From Alphaproteobacteria bacterium (lineage in GTDB: Bacteria > Pseudomonadota > Alphaproteobacteria > Caulobacterales > Hyphomonadaceae), in contig JAHJSB010000055.1 in assembly GCA_018830285.1 (NCBI GenBank), positions 124,001-188,000 on the forward strand: a DNA stretch of 64,000 bases, in the 5' to 3' direction. The first letter of the stretch is position 1. Each line of letters begins with the position of its first letter. Below are positions 1 through 9,074 of this stretch, one piece after another. The notes under the pieces are model-generated. The model was not told the DNA's origin. It ran no database searches and saw only the letters and a program-made list of their open reading frames with translations. The position numbers were made by a program, and so were the translations under genes.

Positions 1-56
1 TCGTCAAAAAAACCATTGTCGTTCCCGGTCGCATCGTGAATATCGTGGTCGCATGA
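1..56 (+). CDS. leuS: Leucyl-tRNA synthetase, C-terminal end (partial)
   Basis: Only the last 17 codons are in the window. In the frame that ends with TGA at 54-56 they read VKKTIVVPGRIVNIVVA, which resembles the usual C-terminal strand of bacterial LeuRS. The stop overlaps the lptE start by 4 bases (ATGA), the leuS-lptE-holA arrangement common in alphaproteobacteria. The identification rests on this short tail plus context. Confidence 0.75.
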   Translation, partial: VKKTIVVPGRIVNIVVA

Positions 57-526
57 GACACTTCCTGGCCGCTCTCCTCCTTCTTTCACTGGCTGCCTGT
101 GGCTTCCAGCCCGTCTATGCGCCCGGCTCAAGCGCACTGGCTGCCGGCGGCCCGATCTCGGTCGAGCCCATTCGTGGCCGGTCCGGATACATACTCCGGC
201 GCGCCCTGCAGGAAGAGCTCGCGATCGGCTTGCCTGGCGTCACGGAGCCCGCGACGCTGAATGTCATCCTGAAGGACAACCTGACGCGGCTGGCTTTCAA
301 GCCCGATGGTGCAGCCTCCCGCTCGAGTATTTCCGCCTCCGGTCGCTATGTTCTGGCGCGCGAGAGCGGCGCCGTCTCGGGCGTGGTTGACGCCCAGACC
401 GACTTCACGGTGCCGAGTGCGCCTTATGGTGACATCGCGGCTCAAACCAGCGCCTACGATCGCACCATGCGTGAACTCGCAAAACGCATCGTCGATGATT
501 TGCGACTACAGCTCTCTGCCGGCTGA
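53..526 (+). CDS. lptE: LPS-assembly lipoprotein LptE
   Basis: This 157-residue protein begins with a lipoprotein signal ending in LSLAAC (Cys at about residue 16) followed by GFQPVYAP, a start typical of alphaproteobacterial LptE. LptE plugs the LptD barrel in the outer membrane and helps deliver lipopolysaccharide to the surface. The body is short and weakly conserved, as usual for the family. It overlaps the leuS stop by 4 bases and its own TGA shares one base with the ATG of holA, so the three genes are probably co-transcribed and translationally coupled. Confidence 0.85.
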   Translation: MRHFLAALLLLSLAACGFQPVYAPGSSALAAGGPISVEPIRGRSGYILRRALQEELAIGLPGVTEPATLNVILKDNLTRLAFKPDGAASRSSISASGRYVLARESGAVSGVVDAQTDFTVPSAPYGDIAAQTSAYDRTMRELAKRIVDDLRLQLSAG

Positions 527-1560
527 TGCTGCTAAAGGGCAAGCAGGCTGTTACCTTCTCCCGCCGGCCGGATCCGGCGATCTGGGCAGTGCTCGCATTT
601 GGTGAGGATGACGGTCTTGCGAGCGACGCTTCTGCCAGTCTGATCAAGGCCTGGACCCCCAAGGCGGGCGAACTGGAAGTGTCCGTCCTCGACGATGATG
701 CGATCAAGAAAGACCCGTCACTCCTGTTCGACAATCTTGAGGCCGTGTCGCTGCTCGGCGACCCGCGCCTCATTCGTGTCCGCACCAATGGCGACAAGAT
801 TGCCGCGCTCCTGTCGGAAGCGATCGCGGAAGGCGACAAGACCGAGCAACGCTACGCCGCGAAGCTGGTCATCGAAGCTGGCAGCCTCGCATCGAAATCC
901 AAGCTGCGGGTAGCGGCCACGGCGGCCAAGCGGACGGCCTGTCTCCAGATATTTGCTGACGAGGCCGGTGACATAGAAGACCGGGTAAAGGCAGCGCTTC
1001 TGGACGTCGGCGCCACAATAGAACCAGCTGCACTGCACGCATTTACCGGCGACCTGCCCGGCCACCGCGGCATCGCCAATTCCGAAATCGAGAAGCTCGC
1101 GCTTTATGCACGCGGACTCGGCCGTGATGTCTTGCTGACCGATATCCGCGCTCTCTCGGCGACCGACATCGATCATGACCTGTCCGCCGCGATACGCGCA
1201 ACACTCGCGGGCGACCTCGTTGCCGCGAATACCGCCTTGCAGCGCCTCGAGATCGCCGGGACATCTGCCATCTCCATCCTGCGCGCGCTGCAGAGTGAAA
1301 CACTACGCATGCTGGATGCGCACAAGCGGATGGCCGCGGGTGAAGGAACTCCCAACATGAAGCTGCGCCCGCCGGTCTGGCAAAGTGACTGGCCGGCGTT
1401 TCGCGCCCGCCTCGGCAAGTGGCCGCAGAAGCGGCTCCTGCGCATCCTGGAGCGGATCTATGACGCAGAACGTCAGGCGAAGTCCGGGTCCGGCAGCGCC
1501 GACCCAGTTGTTCGTGTACTGATGAATGAGCTCGGCAAGGCGGCGGCCCATGCCGCCTGA
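526..1560 (+). CDS. holA: DNA polymerase III subunit delta
   Basis: A 344-residue protein matching the HolA family in length and in features such as PAIWAVLAFGEDDGLA near the N terminus (degenerate AAA+ domain) and the helical C terminus with LRMLDAHKRM and RVLMNELG. The delta subunit opens the beta sliding clamp within the clamp loader. The start overlaps the lptE stop (TGATG). Only 7 bases separate its stop from the end of convergent parB, so there is no room for a separate terminator between them. Confidence 0.9.
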   Translation: MLLKGKQAVTFSRRPDPAIWAVLAFGEDDGLASDASASLIKAWTPKAGELEVSVLDDDAIKKDPSLLFDNLEAVSLLGDPRLIRVRTNGDKIAALLSEAIAEGDKTEQRYAAKLVIEAGSLASKSKLRVAATAAKRTACLQIFADEAGDIEDRVKAALLDVGATIEPAALHAFTGDLPGHRGIANSEIEKLALYARGLGRDVLLTDIRALSATDIDHDLSAAIRATLAGDLVAANTALQRLEIAGTSAISILRALQSETLRMLDAHKRMAAGEGTPNMKLRPPVWQSDWPAFRARLGKWPQKRLLRILERIYDAERQAKSGSGSADPVVRVLMNELGKAAAHAA

Positions 1561-1567
1561 CCCGGCC

Positions 1568-2479
1568 CTAGCGTTTTGCCGTCAGGCGCCGGCAGACATC
1601 ATCGAGCTGTTCGAGGTCGCGATAACGGATACGCAACTCGCCGCCATCCTTGCCGTGCCGAATGTCGACCGCAAGGCCGAGTGTCCGCGTCAGGTCCGCT
1701 TCCAATGCCTCGGTATCGACGTCTTTTTCGGCCCCGGGCGACTTGGCTGATTTGGTCTCGATCGTCCCGCCTTCGCGCGCATCCTTCGCGCGCGACTCGA
1801 CATCGCGCACGCTCAGGCCCTTTTCGGCCGCCATGCGAATGAGGGCTTCGGGATCGGGCGCGCCAAGCGCGGCGCGTGCATGGCCGGCACTCAGCTTGCC
1901 ATCGCGCACATAAGCACGGGCGCTCTCGGGCAATTGCAGCAGCCGCAGCGTGTTCGCGATGTGAACACGGCTCTTGCCGACACTCTGGGCCAGGCTGTCC
2001 TGTGTGCGCCCGAACCGCTTGATCAACGCCTCATACGCCTCGGCTTCTTCGATCGGATTCAGGTCCGCCCGCTGGACGTTTTCGATGATGCCGATCTCGA
2101 GCAATTCGAGTTCGTCAATCTCACGCACCAACGCCGGAATGGACTTCAGGCCGGCAATCTTGGCGGCGCGCCAGCGTCGCTCGCCCGCGATGATCTGGAA
2201 CTTGCCGCGATCCTTGGGATCCGGACGGACGAGGATGGCCTGCAGGACACCCTTGGCCTTCAGCGACTCGGCCAACTCATTCAACGCCACCTCATCGAAC
2301 GTGCGGCGCGGCTGGGCGGGGTTGCGACGGATAAGGTCCAGGTCGATTTCGTTCGACACGGTCGCAGGCGCTGTCTTGCCTTCGGTCGTCGGTACGGCAC
2401 CGACCGCGTCAATCTCACCCATCAGGGCAGACAGGCCGCGGCCAAGACGTGAAGGTTTGCTCTTTGCGTCGTCGGTCAT
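1568..2479 (-). CDS. parB: Chromosome partition protein ParB
   Basis: A 303-residue CTPase clamp that loads at parS sites and spreads to form the centromere complex. The N terminus has SRLGRGLSALMG, the ParA-stimulating segment; the central domain has the CTP-binding motifs GERRWRA and ENVQRADLNPIEEA, then a helix-turn-helix around SVGKSRVHIANTLRLLQLP; the C-terminal part is the dimer domain. I chose the ATG at 2479 (MTDDAKSK) because it lies 5 bases after the parA stop; a longer frame to 2557 would overlap parA. It is the last gene of the minus-strand partition/gid cluster, and parS sites lie within 3 kb upstream. Confidence 0.95.
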   Translation of the reverse strand: MTDDAKSKPSRLGRGLSALMGEIDAVGAVPTTEGKTAPATVSNEIDLDLIRRNPAQPRRTFDEVALNELAESLKAKGVLQAILVRPDPKDRGKFQIIAGERRWRAAKIAGLKSIPALVREIDELELLEIGIIENVQRADLNPIEEAEAYEALIKRFGRTQDSLAQSVGKSRVHIANTLRLLQLPESARAYVRDGKLSAGHARAALGAPDPEALIRMAAEKGLSVRDVESRAKDAREGGTIETKSAKSPGAEKDVDTEALEADLTRTLGLAVDIRHGKDGGELRIRYRDLEQLDDVCRRLTAKR

Positions 2480-2484
2480 GTGAT

Positions 2485-3294
2485 TCAGGCCGCTCTCGCC
2501 TTCTCGCGCTGCAGGACTTCCGATGCGAGACGGATATAGGCCTCGCTCCCCGGACACCGATAATCATACAAGAGCGCCGGTTTGCCAAATGACGGCGCTT
2601 CGGACAATCGCACGTTCCGCGGAATGACGGTACTATAGACCTTGTTGCCGAAATGCGCCCGAACCTGGTCAGCCACTTCATCCGACAGGTTGTTGCGACG
2701 GTCATACATGGTCAGCACCACACCCTGGATCTCGAGGGTCGGGTTCAGTCCGGAGCGAACCGCTTCCACGGTGCGCATCAATTGCGACAGGCCTTCAAGC
2801 GCCAGGAATTCGCACTGTAGCGGCACGAGCAAGGCATTTGCCGCCGTCATGGCATTCAGCGTCAACGCCGACAGGGATGGCGGGCAGTCGATCAGGATGT
2901 AATCATACTTGACCAGCCCACCCTGTTCGGCCCGGTCGACATAGGTCATCAGGGCGTCGCGCAGCCGGTAGGATCGCCGCGCATCATTGGCGAGCTCCGT
3001 CTCGACGCCCGACAGGTTCTCGTCACCCGGAATGATGTCGAGGCGCGGTACGATCGTCGACAGGACCGTCTCTTCCATCGGCACCCGGTCGACCACGAGA
3101 TCATAGCTCGTGAGCAACCGGTCTGCCCGGGAAATACCGAGTCCGGTCGAGGCATTACCCTGTGCATCAAAATCAACAATCAACACACGACGGCCTACAG
3201 CCGCCAGCGCCGTTCCCAGATTGATCGAGGTCGTCGTCTTGCCGACGCCGCCCTTCTGGTTCACGACCGCAAATATTCTAGGCTTCGTCGCCAC
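2485..3294 (-). CDS. parA: Chromosome partition ATPase ParA (Soj family)
   Basis: A 269-residue deviant Walker ATPase. Visible motifs are the P-loop KGGVGKTTTSINLG near the N terminus, the Walker A' region VDFDAQGNAST, and DCPPSLS (Walker B). ATP-bound ParA dimers coat the nucleoid and are released by ParB, which pulls the origin region toward the pole. The start overlaps the end of rsmG by 17 bases, indicating an operon rsmG-parA-parB. Length and motifs fit the chromosomal type rather than plasmid ParA with an N-terminal HTH. Confidence 0.95.
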   Translation of the reverse strand: MATKPRIFAVVNQKGGVGKTTTSINLGTALAAVGRRVLIVDFDAQGNASTGLGISRADRLLTSYDLVVDRVPMEETVLSTIVPRLDIIPGDENLSGVETELANDARRSYRLRDALMTYVDRAEQGGLVKYDYILIDCPPSLSALTLNAMTAANALLVPLQCEFLALEGLSQLMRTVEAVRSGLNPTLEIQGVVLTMYDRRNNLSDEVADQVRAHFGNKVYSTVIPRNVRLSEAPSFGKPALLYDYRCPGSEAYIRLASEVLQREKARAA

Positions 3295-3904
3295 CGCGCA
3301 ACTCCCTTACAATCAATACGACACCCGACCCGCCACTTCGGCTCGGAATCGCCTCATACGCGAAGTTCCACCTTTGTCGGGCGTCCGTCAATTCTTCTTC
3401 CCAGCGTTCGCCCTTGAGGAACAGCCCTGTTGCACCGTTTTTCATCCAAGGCGCAGCATAATCCAGAAGTCGTGGCAGCGGTGCAAATGCCCGCGCTGTC
3501 ACGATATCTGCAGGTCTGGCCTCTGCAGACTCAACCCGGCCCTGGATGACTTCGGCCGGGAGATGAGCGGCGAGAATGGCCGCGCGAAGGAATGCAGCCT
3601 TTTTCCCGACGCTCTCTATCATCGTAACATGGCCCTTTGGGCGCGCCGCGGCGATGATCAACCCCGGAAAGCCGGCGCCGGAACCGAGATCCACGACACG
3701 CGCTGTTTCCGGAATATGGTCGAGCAATTGAAGGCAATCCCACACATGTCTCTGCCAGATATGCGGCCATTCGCGTGGGCCGATCAGATTACTCTTCAGC
3801 CGCCAGTCATCCAGCGTGGCTATCACCGAATCGAGGCGGTCGAGCGTTTCACGTGAAACATCGTGGGCGGCAAGGAATACCGCGCGGTCATTCTCGTCAC
3901 TCAT
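3278..3904 (-). CDS. rsmG: 16S rRNA (guanine-N7) methyltransferase RsmG (GidB)
   Basis: A 208-residue SAM-dependent methyltransferase that modifies G527 of 16S rRNA. The SAM-binding motif DLGSGAGFPGL is clear, followed by the acidic loop region MIESVGKKAAFLR. It sits 3 bases downstream of mnmG and overlaps parA. Codons 15-20 (DVSRET) contain a near-perfect parS sequence, so this stretch of the gene is also a likely partition site. Confidence 0.93.
   Translation of the reverse strand: MSDENDRAVFLAAHDVSRETLDRLDSVIATLDDWRLKSNLIGPREWPHIWQRHVWDCLQLLDHIPETARVVDLGSGAGFPGLIIAAARPKGHVTMIESVGKKAAFLRAAILAAHLPAEVIQGRVESAEARPADIVTARAFAPLPRLLDYAAPWMKNGATGLFLKGERWEEELTDARQRWNFAYEAIPSRSGGSGVVLIVRELRGGDEA
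3845..3860. promoter_or_regulatory. parS: parS site (15 of 16) inside rsmG
   Basis: The sequence CGTTTCACGTGAAACA differs from the canonical ParB site TGTTTCACGTGAAACA only at the first base. It lies in rsmG codons 15-20, in the same position class as parS sites reported near gidB in other bacteria, and is about 1.4 kb from the parB start. Binding by ParB is inferred from the match. Confidence 0.85.
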
Positions 3905-3907
3905 CGG

Positions 3908-5773
3908 TCATACCGCCTTTGCGCGGCGTTTCACGTGACTAAGCAAAGCCGTCAGCGCGCCCGGCGTGACGCCTTCTATACGTCCGGCCTGGCCGAGCGT
4001 CGCGGGCCGGATCGCTTCGAGTTTCTGCCGCACTTCATTCGACAGGCCCCCGACCGTCGCATAATCGAGACTGTCTGGAAGCCCAAGGCTATCATCCCGG
4101 CGCAGGGCTGCGACGTCTGCGGCCTGGCGATCGAGATATCCTGCGTACAGGGCCTCGATTTCCAATTGGGCGGCGATATCGGTCGAAACCTCGGCGAGGT
4201 CCGGCCAAATAATCGCCAGTTCGGCAAAGCCGATGCCCTTGTAGGCGAGATACTCCCAGGCCGACCGCACGCGCCCGTCTTGATTGATCGCCCATCCCGC
4301 CTGGGCCGCCTTGGCCGGCGAAAGGGTCAGGAATTGCAGCCTTTCGCGCGCCGCGGTTAATGCATCTTGTTTCACGTGAAACACTTTGGCCCGAATCGGG
4401 CCCACAATCCCCAAATCGAGGCCTTTTTGGGTCAAACGCTGGTCTGCATTGTCGGCGCGAAGGGCCAGACGATATTCTGCGCGGGACGTGAACATCCGAT
4501 AGGGCTCGGTGACTCCCCGTGTCACCAGGTCATCGATCAGGACGCCGATATAGGCCTCGGCCCGGTCAAACGTGACGGGTTCCTGTTCGTCCGCGCGCCG
4601 CGCCGCGTTCATTCCGGCAACAAGCCCCTGCGCGCCGGCTTCTTCATATCCGGTCGTGCCATTGATCTGCCCGGCCAGGTAAAGCCCCGGCAAGGCCCGG
4701 ACCTCCAGTGTCGGCGTCAGAGCCCGCGGATCGACATAATCATATTCAATGGCGTAGGCGTACTGGCGAATGGCGACATTTTCGAGGCCCGGGATCGTCC
4801 GGATGAACGCATCCTGCACCGTCTCGGGCAGCGACGTGGAAATGCCGTTGGGATAGACGGTATCGTCCTCGAGTCCTTCTGGTTCGAGGAATATCTGGTG
4901 GCGGTCACGATCGGAAAACCGATCGACCTTGTCTTCGATCGACGGGCAGTAGCGGGGGCCGCGGCCCGCAATCGCACCGGAATAGACAGCAGATTGTCCG
5001 ATATTGTCTGCGATGATGGCGTGCGTTTCGGGCGTGGTCCACGTGATGCCACAGGCGACCTGGGGTACGCGGATCTCGTCTGTCAGGTAGGAAAACGGCA
5101 CCGGGCGCTCATCCGCAGCCTGCATTTCCAGCCGGTCCCAGGCAATCGTCTTGCCGTCAAGGCGCGCGGGCGTTCCGGTTTTCAAACGGCCCATTGGAAG
5201 GCCGAGCGCATAGAGCCGGTCTGACAACCCGATTGCCGGGGCCTCTCCAGCGCGGCCAGCCGGAATGCGCTTCTCCCCGATGTGAATCATGCCTTTCAAA
5301 AACGTGCCCGTCGTAATGACGACCTTGCTTGCCCGGTATGACTGTCCGGTCAGGCCGGTCACACCCGCCAATTTACCTGCTTCCAGGATCAGGTCCTCGG
5401 CGCCATCCTCGATAATCGTCAGGTTTGGATAGTCCGCGAGCTCAGCCTGCATGGCCTGGCGGTAAAGCGCCCGGTCAATCTGCGCGCGGGGGCCCCAAAC
5501 AGCTGGCCCTTTCGAACGGTTGAGCATCCGGAACTGGATCCCGGCCTTGTCGGCCATGCGTCCCATCAACCCGTCGAGCGCATCGATCTCGCGCACAAGA
5601 TGGCCCTTGCCGAGCCCGCCGATAGCCGGATTGCAGCTCATCTCACCAATGGTCGATCGCTTGTGCGTCACCAGCGCCGTGCGGGCGCCATAGCGCGCGG
5701 CTGCAGCGGCCGCTTCACAACCGGCATGTCCGCCGCCGATCACAATCACATCAAATTCGTCTGGCTTCGCCAT
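3908..5773 (-). CDS. mnmG: tRNA uridine-5-carboxymethylaminomethyl modification enzyme MnmG (GidA)
   Basis: A 621-residue FAD enzyme that works with MnmE to modify the wobble uridine of certain tRNAs. The N-terminal dinucleotide motif [21 protein letters not shown] is diagnostic, followed by [24 protein letters not shown] and the cysteine-bearing stretch of the family. The C-terminal helical domain interacts with MnmE. mnmE lies 70 bases upstream and rsmG 3 bases downstream, giving the classic gid cluster. A perfect parS lies at residues 464-469 and a degenerate one at residues 611-616. Confidence 0.96.
   Translation of the reverse strand: MAKPDEFDVIVIGGGHAGCEAAAAAARYGARTALVTHKRSTIGEMSCNPAIGGLGKGHLVREIDALDGLMGRMADKAGIQFRMLNRSKGPAVWGPRAQIDRALYRQAMQAELADYPNLTIIEDGAEDLILEAGKLAGVTGLTGQSYRASKVVITTGTFLKGMIHIGEKRIPAGRAGEAPAIGLSDRLYALGLPMGRLKTGTPARLDGKTIAWDRLEMQAADERPVPFSYLTDEIRVPQVACGITWTTPETHAIIADNIGQSAVYSGAIAGRGPRYCPSIEDKVDRFSDRDRHQIFLEPEGLEDDTVYPNGISTSLPETVQDAFIRTIPGLENVAIRQYAYAIEYDYVDPRALTPTLEVRALPGLYLAGQINGTTGYEEAGAQGLVAGMNAARRADEQEPVTFDRAEAYIGVLIDDLVTRGVTEPYRMFTSRAEYRLALRADNADQRLTQKGLDLGIVGPIRAKVFHVKQDALTAARERLQFLTLSPAKAAQAGWAINQDGRVRSAWEYLAYKGIGFAELAIIWPDLAEVSTDIAAQLEIEALYAGYLDRQAADVAALRRDDSLGLPDSLDYATVGGLSNEVRQKLEAIRPATLGQAGRIEGVTPGALTALLSHVKRRAKAV
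3927..3942. promoter_or_regulatory. Degenerate parS-like sequence in mnmG 3' end
   Basis: The sequence contains GTTTCACGTGA, matching the left half and centre of parS, but the right arm diverges (CTAA instead of AACA). It encodes residues 611-616 (LSHVKR). It may be a weak secondary ParB site or chance coding similarity, since HVK codons naturally create CACGTG. Its position between two better sites is the only added support. Confidence 0.35.
4368..4383. promoter_or_regulatory. parS: parS site (perfect 16 of 16) inside mnmG
   Basis: TGTTTCACGTGAAACA is identical to the conserved bacterial chromosomal parS palindrome. It is embedded in mnmG at residues 464-469 (VFHVKQ), about 1.9 kb from the start of parB and about 7 kb from the putative origin. 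A perfect 16-bp match beside parAB makes chance very unlikely; ParB loading here is inferred from family knowledge. Confidence 0.93.
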
Positions 5774-5843
5774 TACGTCCGCGCCTCAGGAAACAGGGTG
5801 TTCTGGCGGACATATAACCGCCCAGCCGCCTAAACCCTAGGGG

Positions 5844-7178
5844 TCATTTGCCGATGCAGAAGGCGGAAAACACGGCGCCCAGCACGTCTTCAACGCCGAC
5901 CACGCCGATAATCGAGCCCAACTGGCGCAGCGCCATGCGCACGTCTTCGGCTGCCAGTTCCGCGCCGACATCATTGGCCAGGGCATCTCGCGCCGCCTCC
6001 AGGCTGCACAATCCATCCTGCAGCCGGGCCCGATGGCGTTGCCGCGTAATGACCGGCGCTTCGACCGAACGGGCATGCTCGGCCACAAAGCCCGCAATCG
6101 CCTGTTCCAATATATCCACGCCATCTCCCGATTTTGCCGAGATGACATGATCTGCGTCGATGGACGACAGTCGAGCACCGAGATCTGCCTTGTTCAGGAC
6201 GACAAGGTCGCCAGGCGCCCTATAATCCGTAGACAGAGCACTAAGGTCCGGTGCTTCGGCATCAATCAGGAACACGCGCAAGTCTGCGTCCCGTGCCGCC
6301 AGTTCCGCGCGGCGCACGCCCTCGGCCTCAATTTCATCTTCCGTAACCCGCAGGCCAGCGGTGTCCGCAATCCAGACAACATGCCCGCCTAACACTCGCC
6401 GCACTTCGATCACGTCGCGTGTTGTGCCGGCCTTCGGAGTCACGATGGCTGCTTCACGCCGTGCCAACCGGTTGAGCAGCGTCGACTTGCCGGCATTGGG
6501 CGCGCCAATGATGGCAACCCGAAATCCATCGCGAATTCGCTCGCCAATCCCACCATCGCCCAGCGCTGCGCGGATCTCGTCGATCACGCGGTCCAGTTTC
6601 TCGAGTATGGGTGCTGTCGTCTCCTGGGGTGCATCGCCCTCATCCGGGAAATCCACGGCCACTTCGACGAGCGCCAGAATACCGGTTAGCTCCGCCCGCC
6701 AAGTCGCGTAGGTTTCTGACAATCCGCCGCCAAGCTGGCGCAGCGCTTGTGCCTTCTGTGCCAGCGTTTCAGCCTCGATGATGTCGGCAACGCCCTCGGC
6801 TTCAGTGAGGTCGAGTTTTCCTGCCTCGAAGGCGCGCCTTGTATATTCACCCGGTTCGGCAATGCGTACGCTCTCATGAGACGTGATTGCGCCCAGCGCA
6901 TGCTCGATCACTGCCGCACCGCCATGGAGGTAGAGTTCAAGCGTATCTTCGCCGGTATAACTGCCCGGCCCGGGCATGAACACGGCAAGCCCTCGGTCGA
7001 CAAGACGCCCGCGCTCATCGCGCACATCGGTCAAAGTCACATGCCGCGGTGCGGGAACACCACTGTCCAGGTGCTGCTCGGCCAGCTGCTTCACCATTGG
7101 CCCCGACAGGCGAAGAATCGCTATCGCAGCTGGCGGCGCGCCCGAAGCGAGGGCGCAGATTGTATCGCGCTCGCTCAT
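5844..7178 (-). CDS. mnmE: tRNA modification GTPase MnmE (TrmE)
   Basis: A 444-residue GTPase. The N-terminal formyl-THF-binding domain starts with DTICALASGAPPAAIAILRLSG; the G domain shows GAPNAGKSTLLNRL (G1), TTRDV (G2), DTAGLR (G3) and NKADLG (G4); the protein ends in FCIGK, the C-terminal CxGK motif with the catalytic-loop cysteine. It partners MnmG in xm5U34 tRNA modification. It starts 16 bases after rho ends on the same strand, so read-through from rho is plausible. Confidence 0.96.
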   Translation of the reverse strand: MSERDTICALASGAPPAAIAILRLSGPMVKQLAEQHLDSGVPAPRHVTLTDVRDERGRLVDRGLAVFMPGPGSYTGEDTLELYLHGGAAVIEHALGAITSHESVRIAEPGEYTRRAFEAGKLDLTEAEGVADIIEAETLAQKAQALRQLGGGLSETYATWRAELTGILALVEVAVDFPDEGDAPQETTAPILEKLDRVIDEIRAALGDGGIGERIRDGFRVAIIGAPNAGKSTLLNRLARREAAIVTPKAGTTRDVIEVRRVLGGHVVWIADTAGLRVTEDEIEAEGVRRAELAARDADLRVFLIDAEAPDLSALSTDYRAPGDLVVLNKADLGARLSSIDADHVISAKSGDGVDILEQAIAGFVAEHARSVEAPVITRQRHRARLQDGLCSLEAARDALANDVGAELAAEDVRMALRQLGSIIGVVGVEDVLGAVFSAFCIGK

Positions 7179-7194
7179 ATGGGCGCCTGCATTC

Positions 7195-8484
7195 CTAGTT
7201 CTTCATCGCCTCGAAGAACTCATCATTCGTCTTCGTCTGGCGGAGTTTGTCGATCAGGAAGTCAACCGCGTCATTGGTGCCCATCGGGCCCAGGATACGG
7301 CGAAGGATGTAGATCTTTGAGAGCTGGTCTGGCGGCGTGATCAGTTCTTCTTTCCGCGTACCAGACTTCATGATGTCGATGGCCGGGAAGGTGCGCTTGT
7401 CGGCAATCTTCCGGTCAAGCACGACTTCGGAGTTACCCGTACCCTTGAATTCCTCGAAGATCACTTCGTCCATCCGGCTGCCAGTATCGATCAGTGCCGT
7501 TGCAACGATTGTGAGTGAGCCCCCGTTCTCCACGTTTCGCGCCGCGCCGAAGAAGCGCTTCGGACGTTGCAGCGCGTTGGCGTCAACACCGCCGGTCAGG
7601 ACCTTGCCCGAGCTCGGCACGGTTGTGTTATAGGCGCGGCCAAGACGCGTGATCGAGTCGAGCAGGATGACAACGTCGCGCTTGTGCTCCACGAGCCGTT
7701 TCGCCTTCTCGATCACCATTTCGGCGACCTGGACGTGGCGGGTGGCAGGCTCATCAAACGTCGAGGCGACAACTTCGCCCTTCACTGTGCGGCGCATGTC
7801 GGTCACCTCTTCCGGCCGTTCGTCGATCAGCAGCACGATCAGGTAGCATTCCGGATGGTTCTCTTCGATCGCGGCGGCAATGTTCTGCAGCAGCACCGTC
7901 TTACCGGTCCGCGGCGGCGCGACGATCAACGCGCGCTGGCCCTTGCCGATCGGCGCCACGATGTCGATGACGCGGCCGGAGCGATCCTTCTTGGTCGGGT
8001 CTCTGCTTTCCATCTTCATCCGCTCTTCGGGATAAAGGGGCGTCAGGTTGTCGAAGTGGACTTTCTGGCGGGCCTTCTCGGGCTCCTCGAAATTGATCTT
8101 CGACACGTCGGTCAGCGCGAAATAGCGCTCATTGTCCTGCGGCGCCGTGATCGGTCCCTCGACCGTGTCGCCGGTCCGGATATTCGCCTTTTTCAGCACT
8201 TCCGGGCTGACATAGATGTCGTCCGGGCCAGGCAGGTAATTGGATTCCGGCGAGCGCAGGAAACCAAACCCGTCGGTCAGCACTTCCAGCACGCCCAGGC
8301 CCGTGATTTCGACTTCGCTGTCAGCCAGTTCTTTCAGGATTGCGAACAGCATGTCCTGTGTCCGCAGCGCCGAGGCGTTCTCGACCTCAAGCTCTTCGGC
8401 ATAGAGCAAAAGCTCTTCTGGCGATTTTGCTTTGAGTTCGCGCAGGGTGACGCTGGTAACGTTGTCGAGCATGGATGAAGCCAT
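7195..8484 (-). CDS. rho: Transcription termination factor Rho
   Basis: A 429-residue hexameric RNA helicase. The N-terminal RNA-binding domain has [23 protein letters not shown]; the motor has the P-loop [12 protein letters not shown], Walker B region [16 protein letters not shown], the Q-loop [21 protein letters not shown] and the R-loop [15 protein letters not shown]. It lacks the large N-terminal insertion seen in some phyla. The ATG at 8484 is the first in frame. A sigma70-like promoter sits 100 bases upstream. Confidence 0.96.
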   Translation of the reverse strand: MASSMLDNVTSVTLRELKAKSPEELLLYAEELEVENASALRTQDMLFAILKELADSEVEITGLGVLEVLTDGFGFLRSPESNYLPGPDDIYVSPEVLKKANIRTGDTVEGPITAPQDNERYFALTDVSKINFEEPEKARQKVHFDNLTPLYPEERMKMESRDPTKKDRSGRVIDIVAPIGKGQRALIVAPPRTGKTVLLQNIAAAIEENHPECYLIVLLIDERPEEVTDMRRTVKGEVVASTFDEPATRHVQVAEMVIEKAKRLVEHKRDVVILLDSITRLGRAYNTTVPSSGKVLTGGVDANALQRPKRFFGAARNVENGGSLTIVATALIDTGSRMDEVIFEEFKGTGNSEVVLDRKIADKRTFPAIDIMKSGTRKEELITPPDQLSKIYILRRILGPMGTNDAVDFLIDKLRQTKTNDEFFEAMKN

Positions 8485-8584
8485 TCAGGGAAAATTCGGA
8501 TGTAAGTCGGGTGAAAGACTGGATTGGGGAAACCGGGCGAAAATGAAGAACGCGCTGCACAAGGACTGTGCGCCGGTTGAGCGC

Positions 8585-8613
8585 ATATGGGCCAAGCAAG
8601 GCTGTTTCGTCAA
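8585..8613 (-). promoter_or_regulatory. Candidate housekeeping promoter for rho
   Basis: Read on the minus strand, TTGACG (8613-8608) is followed after 17 bases by CCATAT (8590-8585), close to the alphaproteobacterial consensus TTGAC-N17-CTATAT. It would give a leader of about 100 bases before the rho ATG. Long leaders are common for autoregulated rho, but no conserved leader structure was recognised here. Confidence 0.45.
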
Positions 8614-8633
8614 GCACCAATGGCTTTTTGGCT

Positions 8634-9062
8634 TCAGAACGGCTTCACGGCCACCAATATGACGATGACGATCATCAGCAGGAAAGGCACTTCATTCAGC
8701 ATGCGCAGCTGCCTGGCCGACACGCCATCGCCGCCGCGGTCCACTTTCTTGCCGAGACGGACAAAATAGCCGTGCATCCCTGACAATATAAGAACGAGAA
8801 CCAGTTTCACGTGTAGCCAGCCTTGCGACAGCAGCGCCGGATTCATCCACAGCATCGCCAGCCCGAATACCCAGACCAGGATCAGGCTGGGGTTCATGAT
8901 GATCATGCGCAATTGCAGCGAGGCTTTCTTCATCGCCTCATACAGCGGCTCGCCCGGCGAGCTTGAAAGCTGGTGAATCTTGTAGCGCGGATAGACCAGC
9001 AGGCTCGCCATCAATGCGACGACAAAGATGATGTGCAGCGCCTTCACCCAGAGATACAGCAT
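8634..9062 (-). CDS. hemJ: Protoporphyrinogen IX oxidase HemJ
   Basis: A 142-residue membrane protein with four predicted helices, matching the HemJ (UPF0093) family, which oxidises protoporphyrinogen IX in bacteria lacking HemG/HemY. The conserved histidine is in WVKALHIIFV (His10) and the conserved lysine in WLHVKLVLVLILSGMHGY. It lies next to hemH and hemE, giving the last three steps of heme synthesis in one minus-strand cluster. A 12/16 parS-like stretch over the HVK codons is probably incidental. Confidence 0.93.
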   Translation of the reverse strand: MLYLWVKALHIIFVVALMASLLVYPRYKIHQLSSSPGEPLYEAMKKASLQLRMIIMNPSLILVWVFGLAMLWMNPALLSQGWLHVKLVLVLILSGMHGYFVRLGKKVDRGGDGVSARQLRMLNEVPFLLMIVIVILVAVKPF

Positions 9063-9074
9063 CAGACCCCGCCC

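Noticed and set aside
2479-2557. Longer parB start at 2557
   Set aside because: It would overlap parA by about 70 bases and adds a sequence unlike ParB N termini; the ATG at 2479 fits.
8804-8819. parS-like sequence AGTTTCACGTGTAGCC in hemJ
   Set aside because: Only 12 of 16 bases match and the right arm is broken. The HVK codons of HemJ explain CACGTG.
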